Source of the DNA: Mycolicibacterium iranicum
GTDB taxonomy: Bacteria > Actinomycetota > Actinomycetes > Mycobacteriales > Mycobacteriaceae
Length of the DNA stretch: 64,000 nt
Assembly (NCBI RefSeq): GCF_014190915.1
Contig: NZ_JACHVU010000018.1
Span: forward strand, 1 to 64,000
Direction of reading: 5' to 3'
The translations under genes and the position numbers were made by a program. The first letter of the stretch is position 1. Each line of letters opens with the position of its first letter. Shown in pieces: positions 8,021-15,920 of this stretch. The notes below the pieces were generated by a model. The model did no database searches and was not told where the DNA came from. It worked only from the letters and a program-made list of their open reading frames with translations.

Positions 8021-8622
8021 CGGTCGAGGTCGACAAGCGGATCCGCTGCGGCTGGATCGATCAGTCGCGGCTGTCCGAGAAGGACTTCGAGCTGTACCGC
8101 GACTACCACGACACCGAATGGGGCCGGCCGCTTCGGGATTCGACGGCTCTGTTCGAACGGGTGAGTCTGGAGGCGTTCCAGAGCGGGCTGTCGTGGCTGA
8201 TCATCCTGCGCAAGCGCGACAACTTCCGCGCCGCGTTCGACGGTTTCGACGTCGAACGCGTCGCGCGCTACAGCGACCGCGACGTCGACCGGTTGATGGG
8301 TGACCCGGGAATCGTGCGCAACCGGGCCAAGATCGACGCGACGATCGCCAACGCGCGCGTCGTCGCCGACCTGGCAGACGCGGGGGTGGATCTCGGCGAG
8401 CTGCTGTGGTCTTTCGCGCCGGCCGACCGCGCCACCCGGCCGCGCCCCGCGAGCCTCGCCGACGTCGCCGCGGTGACCGCCGAGTCGAAGGCGATGGCCA
8501 AGGACCTGAAGAAGCGGGGCTTCCGGTTCGTCGGCCCGACGACGGCCTACGCGCTGATGCAGGCGACCGGGATGGTCGACGACCACGTCGCCAACTGCTG
8601 GGTGCCGCGGCCGCAGGACTGA
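8017..8622 (+). CDS. tagA: DNA-3-methyladenine glycosylase I
   Basis: A 201-aa TAG-family base-excision enzyme removing N3-methyladenine from alkylated DNA. It has the family start RCGWIDQS, YHDTEWGRP at about 27-35 (the active-site Trp region), SLEAFQSGLSW at about 50-60, and a C-terminal DDHVANCW; the Cys near residue 8, His near 28, and the terminal His and Cys are the zinc ligands of TAG. The helix-hairpin-helix core lies in the middle. GTG 8017 overlaps the preceding stop. Length is normal. It corresponds to Rv1210. Confidence 0.93.
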   Translation: MTVEVDKRIRCGWIDQSRLSEKDFELYRDYHDTEWGRPLRDSTALFERVSLEAFQSGLSWLIILRKRDNFRAAFDGFDVERVARYSDRDVDRLMGDPGIVRNRAKIDATIANARVVADLADAGVDLGELLWSFAPADRATRPRPASLADVAAVTAESKAMAKDLKKRGFRFVGPTTAYALMQATGMVDDHVANCWVPRPQD

Positions 8623-8719
8623 CCGCGCGACCCTGAACCGTTGCTGTCGACCGCATTTCGGCCGCGCGCGGATCACCCGATCGCCGGCCATTCGTCGCGA
8701 CAACCGCGATGATCGGAGG

Positions 8720-9619
8720 GTGGACGACACCTCGAACAAGGCTGCAGTCGCCGATACGGCTGTCCTCGTCGCGGCCATCCGGGCGCGCGAATCTCGGCGG
8801 GATACGCCACTGTTCGCCGATCCTTTCGCCGCGCGGCTGGCCGGCGACGCGGGGATGGCCATGCTGGATCAGATGATCGCCGAGGTGGGGGAGCAGCCGA
8901 CCCACCAGATCGTCGTGCGCACCCGGTTCTTCGACGAGGCGCTGCTGGCCGCGGCTCAGACGGTCGATCAGGTGGTCCTCGTCGCGGCGGGCCTCGATGC
9001 CCGGAGTTACCGACTGCCCTGGCCATCCGGCGCCACTGTCTACGAGCTGGATCAGCCGACGGTGCTGGCCGCCAAGGAGGCGGCCCTGATCGCCGAGCGC
9101 CCGCGCTGCCGGCGGATCGCGATCGGCGCCGACCTCGCCGCCGACTGGGTGTCGGCGTTGTCGGCCGCCGGTCACGCCGCCGGGCGCCCGACGGCCTGGC
9201 TCATCGAAGGTCTGCTGCAGTATCTCGACGAGCCCACCGTGCGCACGGTGTTCCGCGGCGTCGACTCGCTGTCGGCGCCCGGTTCGGTGCTTCTCTACGA
9301 CGTCGTCGGTGAGACGCTGCTGAACTCACCGGCCCTGGCCGAGGTGCGCCGCTCGATGGCCGAACGCGGCTCCCCGTGGCTGTTCGGCACCGACGCCCCG
9401 GCTGAGCTCGCCCAGGCACACGGCTGGTCCGCCACCGTCACCGACATCGCCGAACCGGGTCACGCCTGGGGACGGTGGCCGGCACCCCCCGCTCCCGCGG
9501 ACGCCCTGCAGGCCCCGCGCGGCTACTTCGTGCAGGCGGTCAAGGACACCGGTCGCGCGCCCGGGAGGCCCCCTCCGGGCAGCTATAGCGGGTCTTTGCA
9601 CACGAGCAGGCCCGGATAG
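8720..9619 (+). CDS. Class I SAM-dependent methyltransferase, TIGR00027 family
   Basis: A 299-aa protein of the mycobacterial Rv0726c-like methyltransferase family (related to leucine carboxyl methyltransferases). ADTAVLVAAIRARESRR opens the protein, FADPFAARLAG follows, and the SAM-binding loop is VLVAAGLDARSYRLPWP at about 91-107; later DQP and WLIEGLLQYL are typical. Substrates of this large paralogous family are unknown. The last 20 or so residues are Pro/Gly/Ser-rich and atypical. GTG 8720 sits directly after GGAGG, poor spacing, so the start is uncertain. No matching gene is recalled at this place in M. tuberculosis, so it is probably a lineage-specific insertion. Confidence 0.82.
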   Translation: MDDTSNKAAVADTAVLVAAIRARESRRDTPLFADPFAARLAGDAGMAMLDQMIAEVGEQPTHQIVVRTRFFDEALLAAAQTVDQVVLVAAGLDARSYRLPWPSGATVYELDQPTVLAAKEAALIAERPRCRRIAIGADLAADWVSALSAAGHAAGRPTAWLIEGLLQYLDEPTVRTVFRGVDSLSAPGSVLLYDVVGETLLNSPALAEVRRSMAERGSPWLFGTDAPAELAQAHGWSATVTDIAEPGHAWGRWPAPPAPADALQAPRGYFVQAVKDTGRAPGRPPPGSYSGSLHTSRPG

Positions 9620-9644
9620 GGAACAATGGCAGTCTGTAGCAGTT
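9619..9644 (+). promoter_or_regulatory. Possible ECF-sigma promoter before the DUF3117 gene
   Basis: GGGAAC at 9619-9624 is followed after 17 nt by GTT at 9642-9644. This matches the GGAAC-N16-18-GTT pattern of SigE/SigH-type promoters. It is about 100 nt upstream of the next gene. The match is short and could be chance. Confidence 0.32.
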
Positions 9645-9742
9645 CAGAGCCGGGTGCTGTCAGTGCACGTCGAACGGTGCGTGGCTCCGGCTCACGGACA
9701 GACCAGGCCCTGACGGGCACGCCCATGTGGAGGGAGCACTCG

Positions 9743-9910
9743 ATGGCGGCGATGAAGCCCCGGACCGGAGACGGTCCGTTGGAAGCAACCAAGGAGGGGC
9801 GAGGCATCGTGATGCGGGTACCACTGGAAGGCGGTGGACGGCTCGTCGTCGAACTGACCCCCGAGGAGGCGGCTGCGCTCGGGGACGAACTCAAGGGTGT
9901 GACGAGCTAG
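9743..9910 (+). CDS. DUF3117 small conserved protein
   Basis: A 55-aa protein matching the highly conserved actinobacterial DUF3117 family over its whole length: AAMKPRTGDGPLEATKEGRG, then MRVPLEGGGRLVVELTPEEA, ending in LGDELKGV. It is the counterpart of M. tuberculosis Rv1211, which has been described as calmodulin-like; the biochemical role remains unclear. ATG 9743 is chosen because the family starts there and GGAGGGA precedes it; the upstream extension to 9626 has no family similarity. It is convergent with glgM, 6 nt apart. Confidence 0.88.
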   Translation: MAAMKPRTGDGPLEATKEGRGIVMRVPLEGGGRLVVELTPEEAAALGDELKGVTS

Positions 9911-9916
9911 CCTCCG

Positions 9917-11080
9917 CTACGCCGAGACCCTGAGGTAGATCTCCAGGGTCTGCTCGGCGATGTGTGCCCACGAGAACTCGTCGATGCAGCGCTGACGCCC
10001 GGCGAGACCGAACTGTTTGGCCCGTTCGGGGTCGGCGACCAGGGTGTTGACGGCGTCGGCGAGGCCGCGCTCGAAACTCGCTGCGTCGTCGGCGTCGTAG
10101 TGGACCAGCAGCCCCGTCGTGCGGTCGGCGACCACCTCGGGGATGCCCCCGACGTCCGAGGCGACCACGGCCGTCGAACACGCCATGGCTTCGAGATTGA
10201 CGATGCCGAGCGGTTCGTACACCGACGGGCACACGAATGTCGTTGCCGCCGTCAATATCTCGCGAATCTTGTGGGTGGGCAGCATCTCCCGGACCCAGAA
10301 GACGCCGGTGCGCGCGCGGGACAGTTCCTGGACCGCCGAGGCCACCTCCTCGGCGATCTCGGGAGTGTCCGGGGCGCCCGCGCACAGCACCAGCTGCACC
10401 TCGGGCGCGAAGTGGTGGGCGGCGGCCACGAGGTGGGCGACGCCCTTCTGGCGGGTGATGCGTCCGACGAACGCGACCATCGGGCGTGACGGGTCCACCC
10501 CGAGCTCGGCGAGGACGGAGCCCTCGGCCTCGGGGGCGGCGGGGTACCAGACGTCGGTGTCGATGCCGTTGCGCACCACGTGCACTTTGTCGGGGTCCAG
10601 CGCCGGATAGGTGCGCAGGACGTCCTGGCGCATTCCCGCACTGACGGCGATGACCGCGTCCGCGGCCTCGACAGCGGTCTTCTCCACCCACGAGGAGATG
10701 CGGTAGCCCCCGCCGAGTTGTTCGGCCTTCCACGGCCGCATCGGCTCCAGCGAGTGCGCGGTCAGGACGTGCGGCACCCCGTACAGCAGCGCCGAGAGGT
10801 GCCCGGCCATCCCGGCGTACCAGGTGTGCGAGTGCACCACCGTCGCCGCCGACGCGGCATTCACCATGGTCAGGTCCGCCGAGAGCGTCGCGAGCGCCGC
10901 GTTGGCCCCGGTGAGGGCCGGGTCCGGTTTGGCCACCGTCGCCCCGGGGCGGTCTGCTCCCATGCAGTGCACGTCCACCTCGCACAGGTGCCGCAGCTGG
11001 GCGACCAGCTCCGTGACGTGGACACCAGCGCCGCCGTACACCTCGGGTGGATACTCCCGAGTCATCATCGCCACCCGCAT
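9917..11080 (-). CDS. glgM: GlgM (GlgA), alpha-maltose-1-phosphate synthase, GT4
   Basis: A 387-aa GT4 glycosyltransferase. In mycobacteria this enzyme (long annotated as glycogen synthase GlgA, Rv1212c) joins ADP-glucose to glucose 1-phosphate to give maltose 1-phosphate for the GlgE pathway. The N-terminus MRVAMMTREYPPEVYGGAGV contains the acceptor/donor loop; KGVAHLVAA is at about 211-219, and the donor-site region VCPSVYEPLGIVNLEAMA at about 290-307 has the GT4 E-x7-E motif. ATG 11080 is chosen from this N-terminus; TACGGT lies 6 nt upstream. It is divergent from glgC, whose product supplies ADP-glucose. Confidence 0.93.
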   Translation of the reverse strand: MRVAMMTREYPPEVYGGAGVHVTELVAQLRHLCEVDVHCMGADRPGATVAKPDPALTGANAALATLSADLTMVNAASAATVVHSHTWYAGMAGHLSALLYGVPHVLTAHSLEPMRPWKAEQLGGGYRISSWVEKTAVEAADAVIAVSAGMRQDVLRTYPALDPDKVHVVRNGIDTDVWYPAAPEAEGSVLAELGVDPSRPMVAFVGRITRQKGVAHLVAAAHHFAPEVQLVLCAGAPDTPEIAEEVASAVQELSRARTGVFWVREMLPTHKIREILTAATTFVCPSVYEPLGIVNLEAMACSTAVVASDVGGIPEVVADRTTGLLVHYDADDAASFERGLADAVNTLVADPERAKQFGLAGRQRCIDEFSWAHIAEQTLEIYLRVSA

Positions 11081-11086
11081 GCTGTG

Positions 11087-11092
11087 ACCGTA
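11087..11092 (-). promoter_or_regulatory. -10 element TACGGT for glgM
   Basis: Minus-strand TACGGT ends 6 nt before ATG 11080, with no Shine-Dalgarno sequence: probable leaderless start. Confidence 0.45.
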
Positions 11093-11229
11093 TCCAATCT
11101 CGCGACCCGTTGCGCCCCATCCCCAATTGTCTTGACGGACAGCCCCAAAACGCGTCGTCGCAGCGTTGTCGACCGGTGCGCGCAACGCGGCAAAAGCCGG
11201 AATGGCTAGCCGCCGTCCCCACGTGCGGA

Positions 11230-11235
11230 TAGGTT
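11230..11235 (+). promoter_or_regulatory. -10 element TAGGTT for glgC
   Basis: TAGGTT ends 6 nt before ATG 11242, with no Shine-Dalgarno sequence. Together with the glgM element it makes a divergent leaderless pair in a 161-bp gap. Confidence 0.45.
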
Positions 11236-11241
11236 GGCAGC

Positions 11242-12456
11242 ATGAGGGAAGCGCCACATGTGTTGGGCATCGTCCTCGCAGGCGGGGAGGGAAAGCGGCT
11301 GTACCCGCTCACGGCGGACCGCGCCAAACCCGCGGTGCCCTTCGGCGGCGGCTACCGGCTCATCGATTTCGTGCTCTCGAACCTGGTCAACGCCCGCTAT
11401 CTGCGAATCTGCGTGCTGACGCAGTACAAGTCGCATTCACTGGACCGCCACATCTCGCAGAACTGGCGGTTGTCGGGCCTGGCCGGCGAGTACATCACCC
11501 CGGTCCCGGCCCAGCAGCGGCTCGGACCCCGCTGGTACACGGGGTCGGCCGATGCGATCTATCAGTCGATGAACCTGATCTACGACGAGGATCCCGACTA
11601 CATCGTCATCTTCGGCGCCGACCACGTGTACCGCATGGACCCCGAGCAGATGGTCCAGCAGCACATCGAGAGCGGTGCCGGCGCGACCGTCGCCGGAATC
11701 CGGGTGCCCCGCTCCGAGGCCAGCGCGTTCGGCTGCATCGACGCCGACGATTCCGGGCGCATCCGCGGCTGGGTGGAGAAGCCGGCCGACCCGCCGGGAA
11801 CCCCCGACGACCCGGAGATGACGTTCGCGTCGATGGGGAACTACATCTTCACCACCAAGGTGCTGATCGATGCGATCCGCGCCGACGCCGAGGACGACGA
11901 TTCCGACCACGACATGGGCGGCGACATCATCCCGCGGCTGGTGGCCGACGGAATGGCGTCGGTCTACGACTTCAACAACAACGAGGTCCCCGGCGCCACG
12001 GAGCGCGACCACGGCTACTGGCGCGACGTCGGCACCCTCGATGCGTTCTACGACGCGCACATGGACCTCGTGTCGGTGCACCCGATCTTCAACCTGTACA
12101 ACAAGCGCTGGCCGATCCGCGGTGGCGCCGAGAACCTGGCCCCCGCCAAGTTCGTCAACGGTGGGTCCGCCCAGGAGTCGGTCGTCGGCGCCGGAAGCAT
12201 CATCTCAGCGGCCTCGGTGCGCAATTCGGTCCTGTCGTCCAACGTCGCCATCGACGACGGGGCGATCGTCGAGGGCAGCGTGATCATGCCGGGTGTGCGC
12301 ATCGGACGCGGGGCCGTGGTGCGGCACGCGATCCTGGACAAGAACGTCGTCGTCGGGCCCGGTGAGATGGTCGGCGTGGACCTCGACAAGGACCGCGAGC
12401 GATTCTCCGTCAGCACCGGCGGCGTGGTGGCCGTCGGCAAGGGCGTCTGGATCTGA
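11242..12456 (+). CDS. glgC: Glucose-1-phosphate adenylyltransferase GlgC
   Basis: A 404-aa ADP-glucose pyrophosphorylase. It makes ADP-glucose, the donor for GlgM and for glycogen and capsular alpha-glucan. The nucleotidyltransferase core shows LAGGEGKRLYPLTADRAKP at about 11-29 and FGGGYRLIDFVLSN at about 34-47; FGADHVYRMD holds the metal-binding Asp; WVEKP and GYWRDVGT are substrate-site motifs. The C-terminal third is a left-handed beta-helix with hexapeptide-like repeats (allosteric domain). Length and start are normal for the family. Confidence 0.95.
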   Translation: MREAPHVLGIVLAGGEGKRLYPLTADRAKPAVPFGGGYRLIDFVLSNLVNARYLRICVLTQYKSHSLDRHISQNWRLSGLAGEYITPVPAQQRLGPRWYTGSADAIYQSMNLIYDEDPDYIVIFGADHVYRMDPEQMVQQHIESGAGATVAGIRVPRSEASAFGCIDADDSGRIRGWVEKPADPPGTPDDPEMTFASMGNYIFTTKVLIDAIRADAEDDDSDHDMGGDIIPRLVADGMASVYDFNNNEVPGATERDHGYWRDVGTLDAFYDAHMDLVSVHPIFNLYNKRWPIRGGAENLAPAKFVNGGSAQESVVGAGSIISAASVRNSVLSSNVAIDDGAIVEGSVIMPGVRIGRGAVVRHAILDKNVVVGPGEMVGVDLDKDRERFSVSTGGVVAVGKGVWI

Positions 12457-12462
12457 CGACCG

Positions 12463-12945
12463 TCAGCTGACGGGAACGCGCCGGGGCCGGTCCGAGCCCG
12501 GCCACACGTAGGGCAGGTCGTCCGCGACATCCGGGAACATCGGCCGGTAGTGCCCGGGGTCCTTGCGCACCAGCGCTGACTGGTGGCTCTGGTGAAAAGC
12601 GGTGTCGCCGAGCCACGGTGGCAGCTCGCCGGCCGCGGCGAGTTCGGGCTCGGTGCGGATGGTGACCAGCCCGGTGCCGGCCGTGAGGTCGGTGACCATC
12701 GTGGCCGCGCAGGTGTCGCTGCGACCCTGACTGCACCACACCTCGCACGTCACGAGTCCGTACCGGACGAGGGCTTCCTCGTAACCCGCCCACATCGCGG
12801 CGGCGGGGTGGTGGCGCCAGCCGTAGCCCGGGACCGTCAGCGCGCGGACCACCTGGATGGTCTCGACGCGCTGCTTACCCAGACGTTTGGTGTCCAGCAC
12901 CCTCGCCGAGTCGGCGAAGCCGGGGCAGGGCAGGAACGTCTGCAT
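12463..12945 (-). CDS. MSMEG_6728-family protein, pyrimidine-dimer glycosylase-like
   Basis: A 160-aa protein resembling the family of small proteins related to T4 endonuclease V (pyrimidine dimer DNA glycosylase): MQTFLPCPGFADSARVLDTK at the N-terminus, LGKQRVETIQ next, then GYGWRHHPAAAMWAGYEEAL, and HQSALVRKDPGHYR near the end. The N-terminal Thr/Arg-Lys region is where T4 endonuclease V has its catalytic residues, but activity has not been established for the mycobacterial branch to my knowledge. It is convergent with glgC (6 nt between stops), and likely an independent transcription unit. Confidence 0.75.
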   Translation of the reverse strand: MQTFLPCPGFADSARVLDTKRLGKQRVETIQVVRALTVPGYGWRHHPAAAMWAGYEEALVRYGLVTCEVWCSQGRSDTCAATMVTDLTAGTGLVTIRTEPELAAAGELPPWLGDTAFHQSHQSALVRKDPGHYRPMFPDVADDLPYVWPGSDRPRRVPVS

Positions 12946-12984
12946 GGCGCCCGGGTACCCACTGTCGGCGACGTCACGGGCCCG

Positions 12985-13611
12985 TCATGCCGCCGGCGAG
13001 CCGTCGCGCGATCGGGTCCGTCGCCGCCGCCACAGCCGCGCCGCCGCCCAGGCCAGCGCGATCACCGCGACCAGGACCAGTGCGGGCACCAGCACGGCCA
13101 CGACGACCAGCGCAACACTGGCCAGATCTTCGAGGGTGCTCAGCACCGGTGCGGCCACGCCCGCCGTCGCGACGTTGGCCGCGGGCCGCACGGTGGATTT
13201 GGTCAGCGAGACCACCAGAGCGACGGCCACGCCGAACGTCACGGGCACCCACTGTCCGGAGTGTGCGAACGCCGCCGGATCGGTCACCGTGTGCGTCTGC
13301 GCGGCGGCGCCGGAACCGAACACGACGCCCCCTGCAGTCGGCCGCACGAACGTTTGCACGACGTCGTTCACATCCCCCTAGCCTGCGGCGGGGAGGTGCC
13401 CCCAGTCGAGGGCGGGCACCTTGTCGGCGACGACCTCGATCAGCAGCAGCGCGGCCACGATCGCCATCACCCAGCCGTTCTCCAGCCAGACCCATCCCGC
13501 GGGCAGGCTCACCAGGTCGGTGAAGCGGGCCAGCAGCCCGAGCGCCAGCAGCGGGATGTAAGCGTTGAGACCGGCGGCGGTGGCCAGGCCGAAGCCGGTG
13601 AGCAGCTCCAT
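12985..13611 (-). pseudogene. DUF4126 membrane protein gene interrupted by an in-frame stop
   Basis: Two reading segments, 13378-13611 and 12985-13371, lie in the same frame and together make a normal DUF4126 integral membrane protein of about 200 aa (GLATAAGLNAYIPLLALGLL, then ...VVADKVPALD, then VNDVVQTFVRPTAGG, then two more hydrophobic stretches). Between D and VNDVV there is an extra 33 bp reading WGHLPAAG-stop-GD. Without those 33 bp the frame is continuous and matches the family as I recall it. The gene is therefore either a pseudogene or expressed as two halves; the second half has a GTG at 13371 directly after the insert and could reinitiate. A sequencing error is unlikely, since the difference is a block insertion and not a single base. 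Confidence 0.75.
13372..13404 (-). repeat. 33-bp palindromic insertion inside the DUF4126 gene
   Basis: The extra block contains inverted TCCCC / GGGGA arms around an 11-nt centre and begins TGGGGGCACCTCCCC, a phrase I recognise as frequent in short intergenic repeats of actinobacteria. It carries the TAG stop (13378-13380). No target duplication is obvious. Confidence 0.6.
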
Positions 13612-13629
13612 GGGATCAGTATGGGGCGG

Positions 13630-14304
13630 CTACCAGAGATGGGGGACGAGGCGGTAGCGGACCTGCCGGGCGTACTCCCGGTAGCCGGGCAGTTCCGCGG
13701 TCAGCATCTTCTCCTCGTCGAGGATCCGGGCGACGATCACCGGAACGGACGCCGCCACGCCCAGCAGGCCCCACAGCGAGTCCAGCGCGGGCGGTGTGCC
13801 AATCATCATCAGCACCGTGCCGGTGTACATCGGGTGCCGCACCAGGGCGTACAGGCCGGTCGACACCACCGTCTGCCCGGCCTCGACCGTCACCGTGGCT
13901 GCGGCGTAGTGGTTCTGCACGATGACCAACTGGGCGATGCCGAGCCCGACGGCGACCAGCGTCGCGCCGACCAGGACGAGCCACACCGGCACCGCCGACC
14001 AGCCGAACCGATGGTCCAGCGCCGACAGCACGATCGTGCCCAGCACCAGACCCACCGTGAGAGTGATGATCACGCGTTGCGCCGGCCGGGTCTCGGCGGC
14101 CGGCCCCGCTTTCATCCGGCGGGCCAGCGCGTCGGGGTGACGGACGGCCAGCGACACGCTCGGCGCTGCAGTGGTCACCATGAACACCGCGAGGAAGAGC
14201 CACGCCTGCCAGTAGTTCAGCGTGCCCGCGGGCACGAACAGCACCGCGGCGAAGAACACGACACCGGCGGACGACGAGACCAGGGTCCGAACCACGGGTG
14301 TCAT
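13630..14304 (-). CDS. Integral membrane methyltransferase, isoprenylcysteine carboxyl methyltransferase-like
   Basis: A 224-aa protein with about five hydrophobic segments and the C-terminal signature of the ICMT/PEMT-like membrane methyltransferases: YALVRHPMYTG at about 156-166 (RHPxYxG), then DEEKMLTAELPGYREYARQV, where the E-E and Y-x-x-Y residues are typical. It would methylate a lipid or isoprenoid-type substrate using SAM at the membrane; the real substrate is unknown. ATG 14304 overlaps the stop of the ABC permease by 4 nt, so it is translated with the export operon. The larger frame upstream is permease shadow. Confidence 0.78.
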   Translation of the reverse strand: MTPVVRTLVSSSAGVVFFAAVLFVPAGTLNYWQAWLFLAVFMVTTAAPSVSLAVRHPDALARRMKAGPAAETRPAQRVIITLTVGLVLGTIVLSALDHRFGWSAVPVWLVLVGATLVAVGLGIAQLVIVQNHYAAATVTVEAGQTVVSTGLYALVRHPMYTGTVLMMIGTPPALDSLWGLLGVAASVPVIVARILDEEKMLTAELPGYREYARQVRYRLVPHLW

Positions 14305-15920
14305 GCGGCATCCCGTCGGCGGTACAGAACGCCGGCGATCGCGGTCAACAGCGCGGCGGCCGCGACCATCACGAGCATCGGGACGACGGGGACGTCGGTG
14401 GGTGCGGTCGTGCGGCCGACCGGCGACAGGTCGATCAGCCAGCGTGGCAACCGCAGGAGCGCACCCAGGTACAGCGCCAGGACGACGAAAGCGACTGCAC
14501 TCCAGGCGATCCACGGCGCACGCACGGCGACCGCGAGGGCCGCGACACCGGCGAGCACCGACAGCGCCGGGACGAACGCCAGGCCCGCCAGCGTCAGCCG
14601 CAGCACGGTCCCGGGCTCCCCGAGTGTGAGGCCGGCCCCGAGCCCGTTGCCCAGGCCTGCGCAGAACATCAGCAGGAACGCGCCCACGAGCGCTGCGGCC
14701 ACGGAGCTGACCAGCCAGCGCCGGCGGGACACCGCGCCGGCCAGCACTGCCTCGCCGAGCCCGGATTGCTCGTCGGCGTGGACCCGCAACACCGCTGAGA
14801 CCACGTAGGCACCCGCAGCGGCCGCCAGGAACTGCGACATGGTGGTGTAGACCCCGTCGGTGCCCTGCGCCGAGAGCACGCGCGCCAGCAGCGGGTTGGT
14901 CGCGGCAGCGTCCAGCAGCGATTTCGTCATCGACCCGAACGCGAGGCCGGCCACGACGAGCCCGGCCGACCAGCCGATGATCTGGCCCCGCTGCAGCCGC
15001 AGGTGCAGTGCGAACACCCCGTGTATCGGGCGGGCGTCGGGACGCTCCCCACCGGAGGCGATGATGCCGTCGTCGTATTCGCGGCGCGACTCCAGGACTG
15101 CGGCCGACGCGACCAGCGCCACGGTCAGACCGACCAGGAGCGCCAGCGGCCACCACCGCACCTCGACGAACGCCCGCATCTGCTGCGCCCACGCGATGGG
15201 GGAGAACCAGCTCACCGCGCTGCCGGAGTTGTCGATCACGTCGCCGACCCCGCGGACCAGTGCGGCCACCGCCAGCACTGCCATTGCTGCACCTGTGGCG
15301 GCTCGCGCGACCCGCCACAGCTGGGCCGTCACCGCAGCGACGCCGGCGAACACGGACGCGACGGCCGTGACCCCGAGGCACATCGCGGCGGAATTCGCGA
15401 CGGAGAAGCCGGCGGCCGACGTCGCGGCCGTCATCGTCACCGCGAGAACGACGTTCACGCCGAACGCGACACCCAGGGCGGCGGTGGTTCGCGCGTACCG
15501 CCCCACTCCCGCGGCGAGCACGAGTTCGGCCGCGCCGCTCTCCTCCTCGGCACGCGTATGCCGAATGACGGTGAGAATGCTCAGGATCGAGGCGGCGACG
15601 ATCAGGGTCAGCATCAGCTCGTTGGCCATCATCGCGCCGAGCTCGGTCTCGTTGCCGCCGAACATCGGACCACCCAGCATCATGCCCGCGGGCGTCTTGA
15701 GCAGGTTCACCCGCGTCTGACGCTGGGCCTCTTCGGGATAGGCGAGCTCGAGGGCGTTGGGCGCGTAGACCATCATCATCGTCAGTGCGGCGATCCACAC
15801 CGACAGCCGTACGCGGTCGCGGCGTACCGCGAGTCGCATGAGATGGCCCGTGCCCGTCCACGGTGACGTCGCCGTCGGCGCCAGGTGCCGGCCGTGGACC
15901 GTGGAGGTCGCGGTGCTCAC
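14301..15920 (-). CDS. ABC exporter permease, tetronasin-resistance type
   Basis: A 539-aa membrane protein with about 12 hydrophobic segments in two similar halves, like the tetronasin/daunorubicin-type ABC exporter permeases; it corresponds to M. tuberculosis Rv1217c. It forms the transmembrane part of the pump with the ATPase encoded just upstream (GTGA overlap at 15917-15920). In M. tuberculosis the Rv1217c-Rv1218c pump exports several drugs and is repressed by RaaS. GTG 15920 is the start, coupled to the ATPase stop. Confidence 0.88.
   Translation of the reverse strand: MSTATSTVHGRHLAPTATSPWTGTGHLMRLAVRRDRVRLSVWIAALTMMMVYAPNALELAYPEEAQRQTRVNLLKTPAGMMLGGPMFGGNETELGAMMANELMLTLIVAASILSILTVIRHTRAEEESGAAELVLAAGVGRYARTTAALGVAFGVNVVLAVTMTAATSAAGFSVANSAAMCLGVTAVASVFAGVAAVTAQLWRVARAATGAAMAVLAVAALVRGVGDVIDNSGSAVSWFSPIAWAQQMRAFVEVRWWPLALLVGLTVALVASAAVLESRREYDDGIIASGGERPDARPIHGVFALHLRLQRGQIIGWSAGLVVAGLAFGSMTKSLLDAAATNPLLARVLSAQGTDGVYTTMSQFLAAAAGAYVVSAVLRVHADEQSGLGEAVLAGAVSRRRWLVSSVAAALVGAFLLMFCAGLGNGLGAGLTLGEPGTVLRLTLAGLAFVPALSVLAGVAALAVAVRAPWIAWSAVAFVVLALYLGALLRLPRWLIDLSPVGRTTAPTDVPVVPMLVMVAAAALLTAIAGVLYRRRDAA

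Noticed and set aside
12985..13611. Two separate small membrane protein genes
   Set aside because: Both pieces are in one frame and form one DUF4126 protein once the 33-bp block is removed; treated as one interrupted gene.
12583..14808. Plus-strand open frame of 741 codons across several minus-strand genes
   Set aside because: His/Arg/Gln-rich shadow covering four real genes; no initiation signal or family motif.
14500..15900. Frameshift between the ABC permease and the membrane methyltransferase (a single 743-codon open frame covers both)
   Set aside because: The 4-nt ATGA overlap and clear family borders show two coupled genes; the joint frame is the methyltransferase frame running as shadow through the permease.
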